A stretch of DNA of 64,000 nt from Pseudomonas fragi (GTDB lineage: Bacteria > Pseudomonadota > Gammaproteobacteria > Pseudomonadales > Pseudomonadaceae): contig NZ_NQKQ01000020.1 of the NCBI RefSeq assembly GCF_002269505.1, positions 1-64,000 on the forward strand. The letters are read 5' to 3'. The notes below the pieces were generated by a model. The model made no database searches. It saw nothing but the letters and a program-made list of their open reading frames with translations, and was not told the DNA's origin. The translations under genes and the position numbers were made by a program. This document shows, piece by piece, positions 43,462 through 51,755 of the stretch. Positions within the stretch are counted from its first letter, which is position 1. Every line of letters begins with the position of its first letter.

Positions 43462-43527
43462 ATTCGGCTTGCCAGCTTTGATTTGGTTGGGTAACATCTG
43501 CGCCCACTTTGACCGACGAGGTAAAGC

Positions 43528-44283
43528 ATGCGTCGCACTATGGTAGCTGGTAACTGGAAGATGCACGGTACCCGCGCCAGCGTCGCTGAGCTGATCGACG
43601 GTCTGCGTGGTCTGGTCTTGCCAAACGATGTTGATGTTGCAGTATTTCCGCCTCAGCTGTTTATTGATCGTGTGATCAATGGCTTGCAAGGCGCAGCGAT
43701 TTCGGTCGGTGCTCAGGATGCTGCAGTGGAGTCGGGGCAGGGCGCTCTGACTGGCGAGATTTCATCGAGCCAGTTGGCAGATGCAGGTTGCAAGCTTGTA
43801 CTTGTAGGTCACTCCGAGCGCCGCCAGATACTGGGTGAGCAGGATGAGACACTCAATCGCAAGTTTGCAGCGGCCCAAGCCTCTGGCTTGACGCCAGTGC
43901 TGTGCATAGGGGAGACCCTGGAGCAGCGCGAAGCGGGACAAACGCTTGAAGTGGTAGAGCGTCAGCTGAATGCCGTGATTGACGAGTTTGGCATTGATGC
44001 TTTTGTAAATGCCGTGATTGCATACGAGCCGGTCTGGGCCATAGGCACCGGACTGACCGCATCACCACAGCAGGCGCAAGATGTGCATGCGGCCATTCGC
44101 GCACAACTGGCGCAAAAGAATTCTGAAGTGGCACAAGGTGTGCGGCTTCTATACGGCGGCAGCGTGAAGGCGGCCAATGCGGTCGAACTGTTCAGCATGC
44201 CGGATATCGATGGGGGACTCATTGGCGGGGCTTCCCTGAATGCAGATGAGTTCGGTGCGATCATTCGTGCCGCAGGAAACTGA
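43528..44283 (+). CDS. tpiA: Triosephosphate isomerase
   Basis: The 251-residue TIM barrel interconverts dihydroxyacetone phosphate and glyceraldehyde-3-phosphate. Catalytic residues are visible in NWKMHG (Lys), VGHSERR (His) and AYEPVWAIGTG (Glu). secG starts 2 bases after the stop. Confidence 0.98.
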   Translation: MRRTMVAGNWKMHGTRASVAELIDGLRGLVLPNDVDVAVFPPQLFIDRVINGLQGAAISVGAQDAAVESGQGALTGEISSSQLADAGCKLVLVGHSERRQILGEQDETLNRKFAAAQASGLTPVLCIGETLEQREAGQTLEVVERQLNAVIDEFGIDAFVNAVIAYEPVWAIGTGLTASPQQAQDVHAAIRAQLAQKNSEVAQGVRLLYGGSVKAANAVELFSMPDIDGGLIGGASLNADEFGAIIRAAGN

Positions 44284-44285
44284 AA

Positions 44286-44669
44286 ATGCTGGATAACGTC
44301 GTAACTGTGTTTCATCTGTTGACAGCATTGGGTGTAATTGCCCTGGTTTTGCTGCAACAGGGCAAGGGAGCGGATGCTGGAGCATCTTTCGGCGCAGGTG
44401 CATCAAATACTGTGTTCGGAAGCCAAGGTTCCTCTACCTTTCTTAGTAAGTTTACTGCTATACTTGCCGCAGGTTTTTTCATAACCAGCTTAGGGTTAGG
44501 TTACTTTGCTAAAGAGAAAGCTGAACAGCTGACTCAAGTAGGTTTGCCAAATCCAGCGGTGTTGGAAGTTCCAGTGCAAAAGCCGGCTTCAGATGATGTT
44601 CCGGTGCTTCAAGAGCAAAAGTCGGCAACTCCTGCGACTGACGTACCTCCAGCTCAAGAGCAAAAGTAA
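44286..44669 (+). CDS. secG: Preprotein translocase subunit SecG
   Basis: The 127-residue protein assists the SecYEG channel. It has two membrane helices (about 3-22 and 52-72) flanking the conserved GKGADAGASFGAGASNTVFGSQGSSTFLSK loop. The C-terminal 50 residues are Pro/Gln/Lys-rich, with a repeated QEQKSATPATDVPPAQEQK, longer than in E. coli and probably disordered. The first tRNA lies 29 bases downstream. Confidence 0.96.
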   Translation: MLDNVVTVFHLLTALGVIALVLLQQGKGADAGASFGAGASNTVFGSQGSSTFLSKFTAILAAGFFITSLGLGYFAKEKAEQLTQVGLPNPAVLEVPVQKPASDDVPVLQEQKSATPATDVPPAQEQK

Positions 44670-44698
44670 AACGGGTTTCATGATGTAAACGTTGTATT

Positions 44699-44784
44699 GC
44701 CGAGGTGGTGGAATTGGTAGACACGCAACCTTGAGGTGGTTGTGCCCATAGGGTGTAGGGGTTCGAGTCCCCTTCTCGGTACCA
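44699..44784 (+). tRNA. tRNA-Leu (anticodon GAG)
   Basis: The 86-base class II tRNA has acceptor GCCGAGG/CTCGGT with encoded CCA, anticodon stem CAACC/GGTTG with loop TTGAGGT, an extended variable arm, and T-loop GGTTCGAGTCC. It reads CUC/CUU codons. Confidence 0.97.
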
Positions 44785-44791
44785 ATTATCA

Positions 44792-44818
44792 AGAATGCCC
44801 GCAGTAGCGGGCTTTCTT
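44792..44818 (+). terminator. Terminator after tRNA-Leu
   Basis: AAGAATGCCCGC-AGTA-GCGGGCTTTCTT is a six-pair GC stem extended by A/T pairs, with U-rich end. Confidence 0.8.
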
Positions 44819-44880
44819 GTATGTGGAAGGTTAGATTGACCCGTCAAGGGATCAACCGTATACTTCCGCTCCAGCTTTGT

Positions 44881-44957
<77 letters not shown>

Positions 44958-44967
44958 GTTTCAGCGG

Positions 44968-44989
44968 AGCCCCTTTTCAGGGGCTTTTT
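44968..44989 (+). terminator. Terminator after tRNA-fMet
   Basis: AGCCCC-TTTTCA-GGGGCT is followed by TTTT. Readthrough into rimP is possible. Confidence 0.85.
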
Positions 44990-45098
44990 GTTAGCTGGAC
45001 ACTTTATAGCGTCGGTATTCAACGACGTTTCAGAGATGGGCGCTTCGCCCATTTTTTCATTTTGCACAGCATGCACAAACATGCACTAGGGGGTTCAG

Positions 45099-45557
45099 GT
45101 GTCGAGCAAGCTAGAACAGTTGCAGGACTTGTTGGCCCCGGTGGTCGTGGCCCTTGGCTATGAATGCTGGGGTATTGAATTTTCGGCTCAAGGCCGCCAT
45201 TCAATGTTGCGTGTGTATATCGACAAGGAAGGCGGCGTACTGGTGGATGACTGCGCAATCGTGAGTCGTCAGATCAGCGGCGTTCTGGATGTCGAAGATC
45301 CTATCGCTGTTGAATACACCCTTGAAGTTTCTTCTCCTGGCATGGAACGCCCGCTGTTCACTCTTGAACAGTTTGCCCAATTTGTCGGTGAGCAAGTGAA
45401 GATCAAGCTGCGCTCGCCTTTTGAAGGGCGACGTAACTTTCAGGGCCTTCTGCGCGGCGTAGAAGAGCAGGACATCGTGGTGCAGGTTGAAGACCATGAG
45501 TTCCTGTTGCCGATCGATATGATCGACAAGGCCAACATTATTCCCAGTTTTGACTGA
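45099..45557 (+). CDS. rimP: Ribosome maturation factor RimP
   Basis: The 152-residue protein helps 30S assembly. It has the typical N-terminal alpha/beta domain (QDLLAPVVVALGYECWGIEFSAQGRHSMLRVYIDKEGGVLVDDCAIVSRQISGVLDVEDPI) and a C-terminal SH3-like barrel (LEVSSPGMERPL...). The start is a GTG (gtgtcgagc) preceded by GGGGGTTCAG. It heads the nusA operon. Confidence 0.96.
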   Translation: MSSKLEQLQDLLAPVVVALGYECWGIEFSAQGRHSMLRVYIDKEGGVLVDDCAIVSRQISGVLDVEDPIAVEYTLEVSSPGMERPLFTLEQFAQFVGEQVKIKLRSPFEGRRNFQGLLRGVEEQDIVVQVEDHEFLLPIDMIDKANIIPSFD

Positions 45558-45604
45558 GACGCGGATCCCGCGGATCCAATGGCTTGCGAAAGGCGAGGCG
45601 TACG

Positions 45605-47086
45605 ATGAGCAAAGAAGTACTGCTGGTTGTTGAGTCGGTGTCCAATGAAAAGGGCGTACCGGCAAACGTTATTTTTGAAGCGCTGGAGCTGGCTCTGGCC
45701 ACCGCTACTAAAAAGCGTTTTGAAGACGAAGTCGAACTGCGTGTGGAAATCAATCGCCACACCGGTAACTATGAGACTTTCCGTCGCTGGACTGTGGTCG
45801 AAGACGAAGATCTGGATGATCCAGCATACGAGTTGGCTGTAGACCAGGCCCAGGCGAAACAGCCAGGCGCGAAAGCCGGCGATATTATCGAAGAGAAAAT
45901 CGATTCTATCGAATTCGGTCGGATTGCTGCACAGACGGCCAAACAGGTCATCGTGCAAAAAGTTCGCGAAGCCGAGCGTGCTCAAGTAGTCGATGCCTAT
46001 CGTGAGCGTCTGGGCGAAATCATTTCCGGCACCGTTAAAAAGGTGACCCGCGACAATGTGATCGTTGACCTGGGTAACAACGCTGAAGCGTTGCTGGCCC
46101 GTGAAGACATCATTTCGCGTGAGACTTTCCGTGTTGGCGTACGCCTTCGCGCATTGCTCAAGGAAATCCGCACTGAAAACCGCGGTCCACAGCTGATCCT
46201 GTCGCGTACTGCGCCAGAGATGCTGATCGAACTGTTCCGCATTGAAGTGCCAGAAATCTCCGAAGGCCTGATCGAAGTGATGGCGGCCTCCCGCGATCCT
46301 GGATCACGCGCTAAAATAGCCGTTCGCTCGAAAGACAAACGCATTGATCCGCAAGGTGCCTGCATCGGTATGCGCGGTTCGCGCGTCCAGGCAGTGTCCG
46401 GCGAATTGGGCGGAGAGCGAGTGGATATCGTCCTTTGGGATGACAACCCGGCGCAGTTCGTGATCAACGCAATGTCGCCAGCAGAAGTGGCGGCTATTAT
46501 CGTCGACGAAGATGCCCATGCAATGGACATCGCCGTTGGCGCAGACAATCTGGCCCAGGCGATTGGTCGCGGCGGTCAGAACGTACGTCTGGCCAGCCAG
46601 TTGACCGGCTGGACCCTGAACGTGATGACCGAATCGGACATCCAGGCCAAGCAGCAAGCAGAAACCGGCGATATCCTGCGCAACTTCATCGAAGAGCTGG
46701 AAGTTGATGAAGACCTGGCGCAGGTACTGGTTGATGAAGGCTTTACTAGCCTGGAAGAGATTGCCTACGTACCGGTGGAGGAAATGCTCAACATCGATGG
46801 CTTTGACGAAGATACCGTCAACGAGCTTCGCGCTCGCGCCAAGGATCGACTGTTGACTAAAGCCATCGCTACTGAGGAAAAGCTGGCAGACGCCCATCCG
46901 GCCGAAGACCTGCTCTCGCTTGAGGGTATGGACAAGGATTTGGCGATGGAACTGGCGGTGCGCGGCGTAATTACCCGCGAAGACCTGGCCGAGCAGTCTA
47001 TTGACGACCTGCTCGACATCGACGGCATTGACGATGATCGTGCCGGCAAGTTGATCATGGCCGCCCGAGCCCATTGGTTCGAGTAA
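45605..47086 (+). CDS. nusA: Transcription termination/antitermination factor NusA
   Basis: The 493-residue factor binds RNA polymerase and nascent RNA. It has an N-terminal polymerase-binding domain (to about 125), an S1 domain (about 130-200), two KH domains (about 225-345, with GMRGSRVQAVSGELGGERVDIV and IGRGGQNVRLASQLTGW) and two C-terminal acidic repeats (about 360-490) with helix-hairpin-helix character, as in E. coli. ATG 45605 (MSKEVLLVVESVSNEKG) is preferred over a start seven codons upstream. Confidence 0.98.
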   Translation: MSKEVLLVVESVSNEKGVPANVIFEALELALATATKKRFEDEVELRVEINRHTGNYETFRRWTVVEDEDLDDPAYELAVDQAQAKQPGAKAGDIIEEKIDSIEFGRIAAQTAKQVIVQKVREAERAQVVDAYRERLGEIISGTVKKVTRDNVIVDLGNNAEALLAREDIISRETFRVGVRLRALLKEIRTENRGPQLILSRTAPEMLIELFRIEVPEISEGLIEVMAASRDPGSRAKIAVRSKDKRIDPQGACIGMRGSRVQAVSGELGGERVDIVLWDDNPAQFVINAMSPAEVAAIIVDEDAHAMDIAVGADNLAQAIGRGGQNVRLASQLTGWTLNVMTESDIQAKQQAETGDILRNFIEELEVDEDLAQVLVDEGFTSLEEIAYVPVEEMLNIDGFDEDTVNELRARAKDRLLTKAIATEEKLADAHPAEDLLSLEGMDKDLAMELAVRGVITREDLAEQSIDDLLDIDGIDDDRAGKLIMAARAHWFE

Positions 47087-47113
47087 TTAGGCGCGGCCTG
47101 AGGAGAGAAATGC

Positions 47114-49618
47114 ATGACGCAAGTCACGGTGAAACAACTGGCCGATGAGGTCAAAACACCGGTTGAGCGCCTGTTGCAGCAGATGCGTGAGGCAGGTCTG
47201 CCGCACAACGCCGCCGAGCAGAATGTAACCGATAGTGAGAAGCAGGCTCTGCTGACTCACCTGAAAAGCAGCCACAAGGCAAAAGTGGAAGAACCGCGCA
47301 AGATCACTTTGCAGCGTAAAACCACCAGTACCCTGCGTGTAGCTGGCAGCAAAAGCATTAGCGTTGAAGTACGCAAGAAGAAAGTCTTCGTACAGCAAAG
47401 CCCGGAAGAAATCGAAGCCGAGCGCAAACGTGAGATGGATGAACGTCGTGCAGTAGAAAATGCCGCACGTCAAAAGGCTGAAGAAGAGTCCAAGCGTCGC
47501 GCCGAAGAAGAAGCGCGCCGCCAGCCTGCATCTGCTCCTGTTGCAGCACCGGCTCCGGCCGCTGCAGCGCCTGCACCTGTGCAAGCCGCAGCGCCAGCAC
47601 CGGCTCCAGCCGCTGATGCACGCAAGCGTGACGAACAGCGTCGCCCGGACAAACCACGCGCAGACGATAACAATCGTCGCGGCAGTGGTGACGGCGATCG
47701 CAAAAACGCTCCGCATCGTGCCTCGGTTAAAGAAAAAGCACCGACTCCACGTGTTGCTCCGCGCACTTCCGACGAAGAAAGCGACAGCTTCCGTCGCGGT
47801 GGTCGTGGCAAGGGCAAGCTGAAGAAGCGCAACGCTCACGGTTTCCAGAGCCCAACCGGCCCTGTAGTTCGTGACGTACAGATTGGCGAGACCATCACTG
47901 TCGGCGATTTGGCTGCACAGATGTCGGTCAAGGCTGCCGAAGTCATCAAGTTCATGTTCAAGCTGGGTACTCCGGCGACCATCAACCAGGTACTGGATCA
48001 GGAAACTGCCCAACTGGTTGCTGAAGAACTGGGCCACAAAGTGACTCTGGTCAGCGACAACGCCCTGGAAGATTCCCTGGCCGAGTCCCTGAAGTTCGAA
48101 GGCGAGTCGTTCTCCCGTGCTCCGGTTGTGACCGTAATGGGCCACGTTGACCACGGTAAAACGTCCCTGCTCGACTACATCCGTCGTGCCAAGGTAGCTG
48201 CTGGCGAAGCCGGTGGTATTACTCAGCACATCGGTGCGTACCACGTTGAAACCGAACGCGGCATGGTCACGTTCCTCGACACCCCGGGTCACGCTGCGTT
48301 TACCGCAATGCGTGCTCGTGGTGCCAAGGCGACTGACATCGTGATTCTGGTTGTAGCTGCAGACGACGGCGTAATGCCGCAGACCATCGAAGCTGTTCAG
48401 CATGCGAAAGCCGCTGGCGTGCCGCTGGTTGTTGCAGTGAACAAGATCGACAAGCCAGGTGCTGACCTCGATCGCATTCGCAGCGAACTGTCCGTTCACG
48501 GCGTGACGTCGGAAGAGTGGGGTGGTGACACTCCGTTTGTTTCGGTCTCGGCGAAAATGGGTACTGGCGTTGACGAACTGCTCGAAGCCGTATTGCTGCA
48601 AGCCGAAGTTCTGGAACTCAAGGCAACTCCATCGGCTCCAGGCCGTGGCGTAGTGGTTGAGTCCCGTCTGGACAAAGGCCGTGGTCCGGTTGCAACTGTT
48701 CTGGTTCAAGACGGTACCCTGCGCCAAGGCGACATGGTTCTGGTCGGTTCCAACTACGGCCGCATCCGCGCCATGCTCGACGAGAACGGCAAGCCTATCA
48801 AGGAAGCCGGTCCATCCATCCCTGTCGAGATCCTCGGCCTGGACGGTACGCCAGATGCTGGCGACGAGATGAGCGTAATGACCGACGAGAAGAAGGCGCG
48901 TGAAGTTGCCCTGTTCCGTCAAGGCAAGTTCCGCGAAGTGAAACTGGCGCGTGCTCACGCAGGCAAGCTGGAAAACATCTTCGAGAACATGGGCCAGGAA
49001 GAGAAGAAGACGCTTAACATCGTCCTCAAATCTGACGTCCGTGGTTCGTTGGAAGCTCTGCAGGGCGCTCTGAGCGGCCTGGGTAACGACGAAGTGCAAG
49101 TGCGCGTAGTTGGTGGCGGTGTCGGTGGTATCACCGAGAGCGACGCTAACCTGGCACTGGCCTCCAACGCTGTACTGTTTGGCTTCAACGTGCGTGCCGA
49201 TGCCGGCGCTCGCAAGATTGTCGAGCAGGAAGGTCTGGACATGCGTTACTACAACGTCATCTACGACATCATCGAAGACGTCAAGAAAGCCCTTACCGGC
49301 ATGCTTGGCAGCGACGTTCGGGAGAACATCCTGGGTATCGCTGAAGTCCGCGACGTGTTCCGCTCGCCTAAGTTTGGCGCGGTTGCAGGTTGCATGGTGC
49401 TTGAAGGTGTTGTTCACCGTAACCGTCCAATCCGCGTACTGCGTGAAGACATCGTTATCTACGAAGGCGAGCTGGAATCCCTGCGTCGCTTCAAAGATGA
49501 CATGTCCGAAGTGCGTGCCGGCATGGAATGCGGTATCGGCGTCAAGAGCTACAACGACGTTAAAGTCGGTGACAAGATCGAAGTGTTCGAGAAGGTCCAG
49601 GTTGCTCGCAGCCTCTAA
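47114..49618 (+). CDS. infB: Translation initiation factor IF-2
   Basis: The 834-residue GTPase places initiator tRNA on the 30S subunit. It has an N-terminal IF2N domain, a long charged and Ala/Pro-rich linker (about 90-230), then the G domain with G1 GHVDHGKT (343-350), DTPGHAAF and NKIDKPGAD, followed by the C1 and C2 domains (ending KSYNDVKVGDKIEVFEKVQVARSL). An internal initiation codon for a shorter isoform, as in E. coli, cannot be decided here. It follows nusA by 27 bases. Confidence 0.98.
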   Translation: MTQVTVKQLADEVKTPVERLLQQMREAGLPHNAAEQNVTDSEKQALLTHLKSSHKAKVEEPRKITLQRKTTSTLRVAGSKSISVEVRKKKVFVQQSPEEIEAERKREMDERRAVENAARQKAEEESKRRAEEEARRQPASAPVAAPAPAAAAPAPVQAAAPAPAPAADARKRDEQRRPDKPRADDNNRRGSGDGDRKNAPHRASVKEKAPTPRVAPRTSDEESDSFRRGGRGKGKLKKRNAHGFQSPTGPVVRDVQIGETITVGDLAAQMSVKAAEVIKFMFKLGTPATINQVLDQETAQLVAEELGHKVTLVSDNALEDSLAESLKFEGESFSRAPVVTVMGHVDHGKTSLLDYIRRAKVAAGEAGGITQHIGAYHVETERGMVTFLDTPGHAAFTAMRARGAKATDIVILVVAADDGVMPQTIEAVQHAKAAGVPLVVAVNKIDKPGADLDRIRSELSVHGVTSEEWGGDTPFVSVSAKMGTGVDELLEAVLLQAEVLELKATPSAPGRGVVVESRLDKGRGPVATVLVQDGTLRQGDMVLVGSNYGRIRAMLDENGKPIKEAGPSIPVEILGLDGTPDAGDEMSVMTDEKKAREVALFRQGKFREVKLARAHAGKLENIFENMGQEEKKTLNIVLKSDVRGSLEALQGALSGLGNDEVQVRVVGGGVGGITESDANLALASNAVLFGFNVRADAGARKIVEQEGLDMRYYNVIYDIIEDVKKALTGMLGSDVRENILGIAEVRDVFRSPKFGAVAGCMVLEGVVHRNRPIRVLREDIVIYEGELESLRRFKDDMSEVRAGMECGIGVKSYNDVKVGDKIEVFEKVQVARSL

Positions 49619-49689
49619 CTCGCGAGCCTCAAGAGCGAGGACGAGCCCGCGCATGCAAATGCGCAGCGCTCGGCCTGGACTCTAAACGC

Positions 49690-49725
49690 AACGCCCGGTC
49701 CGGCTTCTGTCGTGCCGGGCGTTTG
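49690..49725 (+). terminator. Hairpin between infB and rbfA
   Basis: AACGCCCGG pairs with CCGGGCGTT with a 17-base loop, without a full U-run. It may be a partial terminator or processing site inside the operon. Confidence 0.55.
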
Positions 49726-49776
49726 CCGCTTTCAGACCGCATGGGTTTCCCATGGGTGAGTAACAGGTAACAAGAC

Positions 49777-50178
49777 ATGGCAAAAGAATATAGCCGTACC
49801 CAACGTATTGGCGATCAGATGCAGCGCGAGCTGGCACAGCTGATCCGTCGTGAAGTCAAAGACCCGCGCGTGGGCCTGGTCACCATTACTGCTGTTGAAG
49901 TCAGCCGTGACGTCGGTCACGCCAAGATCTTCATCACCGTGATGGGTCAGGACAGCGCTGAAGATATTGCCCAGAGCATCAAGGTGCTGAACTCGGCAGC
50001 GGGTTTCCTGCGCATGCAACTGGCGCGTGAAATGAAGCTGCGCAGCGTTCCGCAGTTGCACTTCCACTACGATGAAAGCGTCGTGCGTGGTGCTCATCTG
50101 TCCGCCTTGATCGAGCGTGCAGTGGCTGAAGACAATCAGCACCCTGAAACCACTGCTCCCGAAGACACCAAGGAGTAA
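49777..50178 (+). CDS. rbfA: 30S ribosome-binding factor RbfA
   Basis: The 133-residue KH-fold protein is needed for 16S 5'-end maturation and cold growth. The sequence MAKEYSRTQRIGDQMQRELAQLIRREVKDPRVGLVTITAVEVSRDVGHAKIF and LRMQLAREMKLRSVPQLHFHYDES are diagnostic. truB starts 3 bases after its stop. Confidence 0.98.
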   Translation: MAKEYSRTQRIGDQMQRELAQLIRREVKDPRVGLVTITAVEVSRDVGHAKIFITVMGQDSAEDIAQSIKVLNSAAGFLRMQLAREMKLRSVPQLHFHYDESVVRGAHLSALIERAVAEDNQHPETTAPEDTKE

Positions 50179-50181
50179 CCG

Positions 50182-51099
50182 GTGGCTCAGGTCAAGCGTA
50201 TCCGTCGTAACGTCAGCGGCATCATCCTGCTGGACAAGCCACTTGGGTTCACCTCCAATGCGGCCCTGCAGAAAGTTCGCTGGCTGCTCAATGCCGAGAA
50301 GGCAGGGCACACCGGTAGCCTCGATCCATTGGCCAGCGGTGTATTGCCGCTGTGCTTTGGCGAAGCCACCAAGTTTTCGCAATACCTGCTCGATTCCGAC
50401 AAGGGTTATGAAACCCTGATGCAATTGGGCAAGACCACGACCACGGCAGACGCTGAAGGTGAGGTTTTGCAGACTCGCCCGGTGACCGTTGGTCGCGCCG
50501 ATATTGAAGCTGTTTTACCCAATTTTCGTGGGCAAATCAGCCAGATACCGCCGATGTACTCTGCGCTCAAGCGAGACGGACAGCCGCTTTACAAGCTGGC
50601 TCGTGCAGGCGAAGTGGTGGAGCGTGAACCACGTTCTGTTACTATTACCCGCCTCGAATTACTGGCCAGCGAAGGCGACACTGCGCGCTTGGCCGTCGAC
50701 TGCACCAAAGGCACCTATATCCGTACCCTTGTGGAAGATATTGGTGAGCAATTGGGGTGCGGTGCATACGTTGCAGAGCTGCGTCGTACACACGCCGGAC
50801 CTTTCAGCCTGGCCCAGACGGTCACACTGGAAGAGCTGGAAGCGGTACATGCCGAAGGCGGCAATGAAGCGGTTGACCGCTTCCTGATGCCATCGGATAG
50901 CGGCCTGCTGGACTGGCCCCTGCTGCACTTCTCGGAAGCCAGCTCGTTCTATTGGCTCAACGGCCAACCGGTACGTGCTCCGGATGCTCCGAAGTTCGGT
51001 ATGGTGCGAGTACAAGATCACAACGGTCGCTTTATCGGTATCGGTGAAGTGAGCGAAGACGGGCGCATCGCGCCGCGTCGACTGATTCGGTCGGAATGA
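50182..51099 (+). CDS. truB: tRNA pseudouridine-55 synthase TruB
   Basis: The 305-residue enzyme makes pseudouridine 55 in the T loop. The catalytic Asp48 is in GHTGSLDPLASGVLPLCFGEATKF, with YxALKxxGxxxYxLAR-type box MYSALKRDGQPLYKLARAG and the RTLVEDIGEQLGCGAYVAELRRT segment. The C-terminal PUA-like domain ends the protein. The start is GTG with GGAGTAACC before it. Confidence 0.98.
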   Translation: MAQVKRIRRNVSGIILLDKPLGFTSNAALQKVRWLLNAEKAGHTGSLDPLASGVLPLCFGEATKFSQYLLDSDKGYETLMQLGKTTTTADAEGEVLQTRPVTVGRADIEAVLPNFRGQISQIPPMYSALKRDGQPLYKLARAGEVVEREPRSVTITRLELLASEGDTARLAVDCTKGTYIRTLVEDIGEQLGCGAYVAELRRTHAGPFSLAQTVTLEELEAVHAEGGNEAVDRFLMPSDSGLLDWPLLHFSEASSFYWLNGQPVRAPDAPKFGMVRVQDHNGRFIGIGEVSEDGRIAPRRLIRSE

Positions 51100-51261
51100 C
51101 CGAAACCAGGCTGCATCGGGGTGTAATATTTCCGGCGCAGACTGGAACGAGGGTGGCTGTTATTGGGCACGGTCACATCTCACATTTAAATACGAGGGTT
51201 TGTCCTCGGCCCATTGGATCTGTCTTGTTCGCAAGCAGGCCCTAATTGAAAGGAAAGCCAA

Positions 51262-51531
51262 ATGGCACTTACAGTTGAACACAAAGCAGAAATCGTAAAA
51301 GACTACCAGCAAGCTGAAGGTGATACTGGTTCTCCAGAAGTGCAGGTTGCACTGCTGACCTTTAACATCAACACGCTGCAAGGTCACTTCAAAGCTAACA
51401 GCAAAGATCACCACTCCCGTCGTGGTCTGATCCGCATGGTAAACCAGCGTCGCAAGCTGCTGGACTACCTCAAAGGCAAGAACGTTGAGCGTTACAAAGC
51501 GCTGATCGCTCGCCTGGGTCTGCGTCGCTAA
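51262..51531 (+). CDS. rpsO: 30S ribosomal protein S15
   Basis: The 89-residue primary rRNA-binding protein organises the 30S platform. The sequence includes GDTGSPEVQVALLTFNINTLQGHFKANSKDHHSRRGLIRMVNQRRKLLDYL, with the conserved His/Asp/Ser that contact 16S rRNA. GAAAGGAAAG precedes the ATG. The 162-base leader after truB may hold its own promoter and the translational control site. Confidence 0.99.
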   Translation: MALTVEHKAEIVKDYQQAEGDTGSPEVQVALLTFNINTLQGHFKANSKDHHSRRGLIRMVNQRRKLLDYLKGKNVERYKALIARLGLRR

Positions 51532-51545
51532 TAGCGATGTTGCTA

Positions 51546-51608
51546 GAGGCTGGTTGTCTGTCGCACGTTTGCGGGTTTCCCGCAGGCGTGGGGCAGGCTT
51601 CCAGCCTC
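51546..51608 (+). terminator. Long-range stem after rpsO
   Basis: GAGGCTGG (51546-51553) and CCAGCCTC (51601-51608) close a structure that contains an inner GCGGG-TTT-CCCGC hairpin (about 51571-51583). It is followed by AAGTTTTATC, so it is a leaky terminator or an mRNA-end structure of rpsO. Confidence 0.6.
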
Positions 51609-51633
51609 AAGTTTTATCTGGACCCTCCGGATT

Positions 51634-51669
51634 CTTACGAAAACTTGCCCCGCAGGCTGTTTTCGTAAG
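51634..51669 (+). promoter_or_regulatory. pnp leader stem-loop, probable RNase III site
   Basis: CTTACGAAAAC (51634-51644) and GTTTTCGTAAG (51659-51669) pair perfectly around 14 bases, 87 bases before the pnp start. In E. coli such a leader stem is cut by RNase III and then lets PNPase repress its own synthesis. Confidence 0.7.
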
Positions 51670-51755
51670 CATCTTGACTCGGGTTAGTACCCGATGTTGC
51701 ACATGACTTTCGCAAGAAACCCGTTCCCCAAGAGCCACAAAGAAGGTAGGACACC

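Noticed and set aside
47087..49654. 855-codon open frame on the minus strand
   Set aside because: Antisense of infB, with low-complexity translation; no ribosome site or domain.
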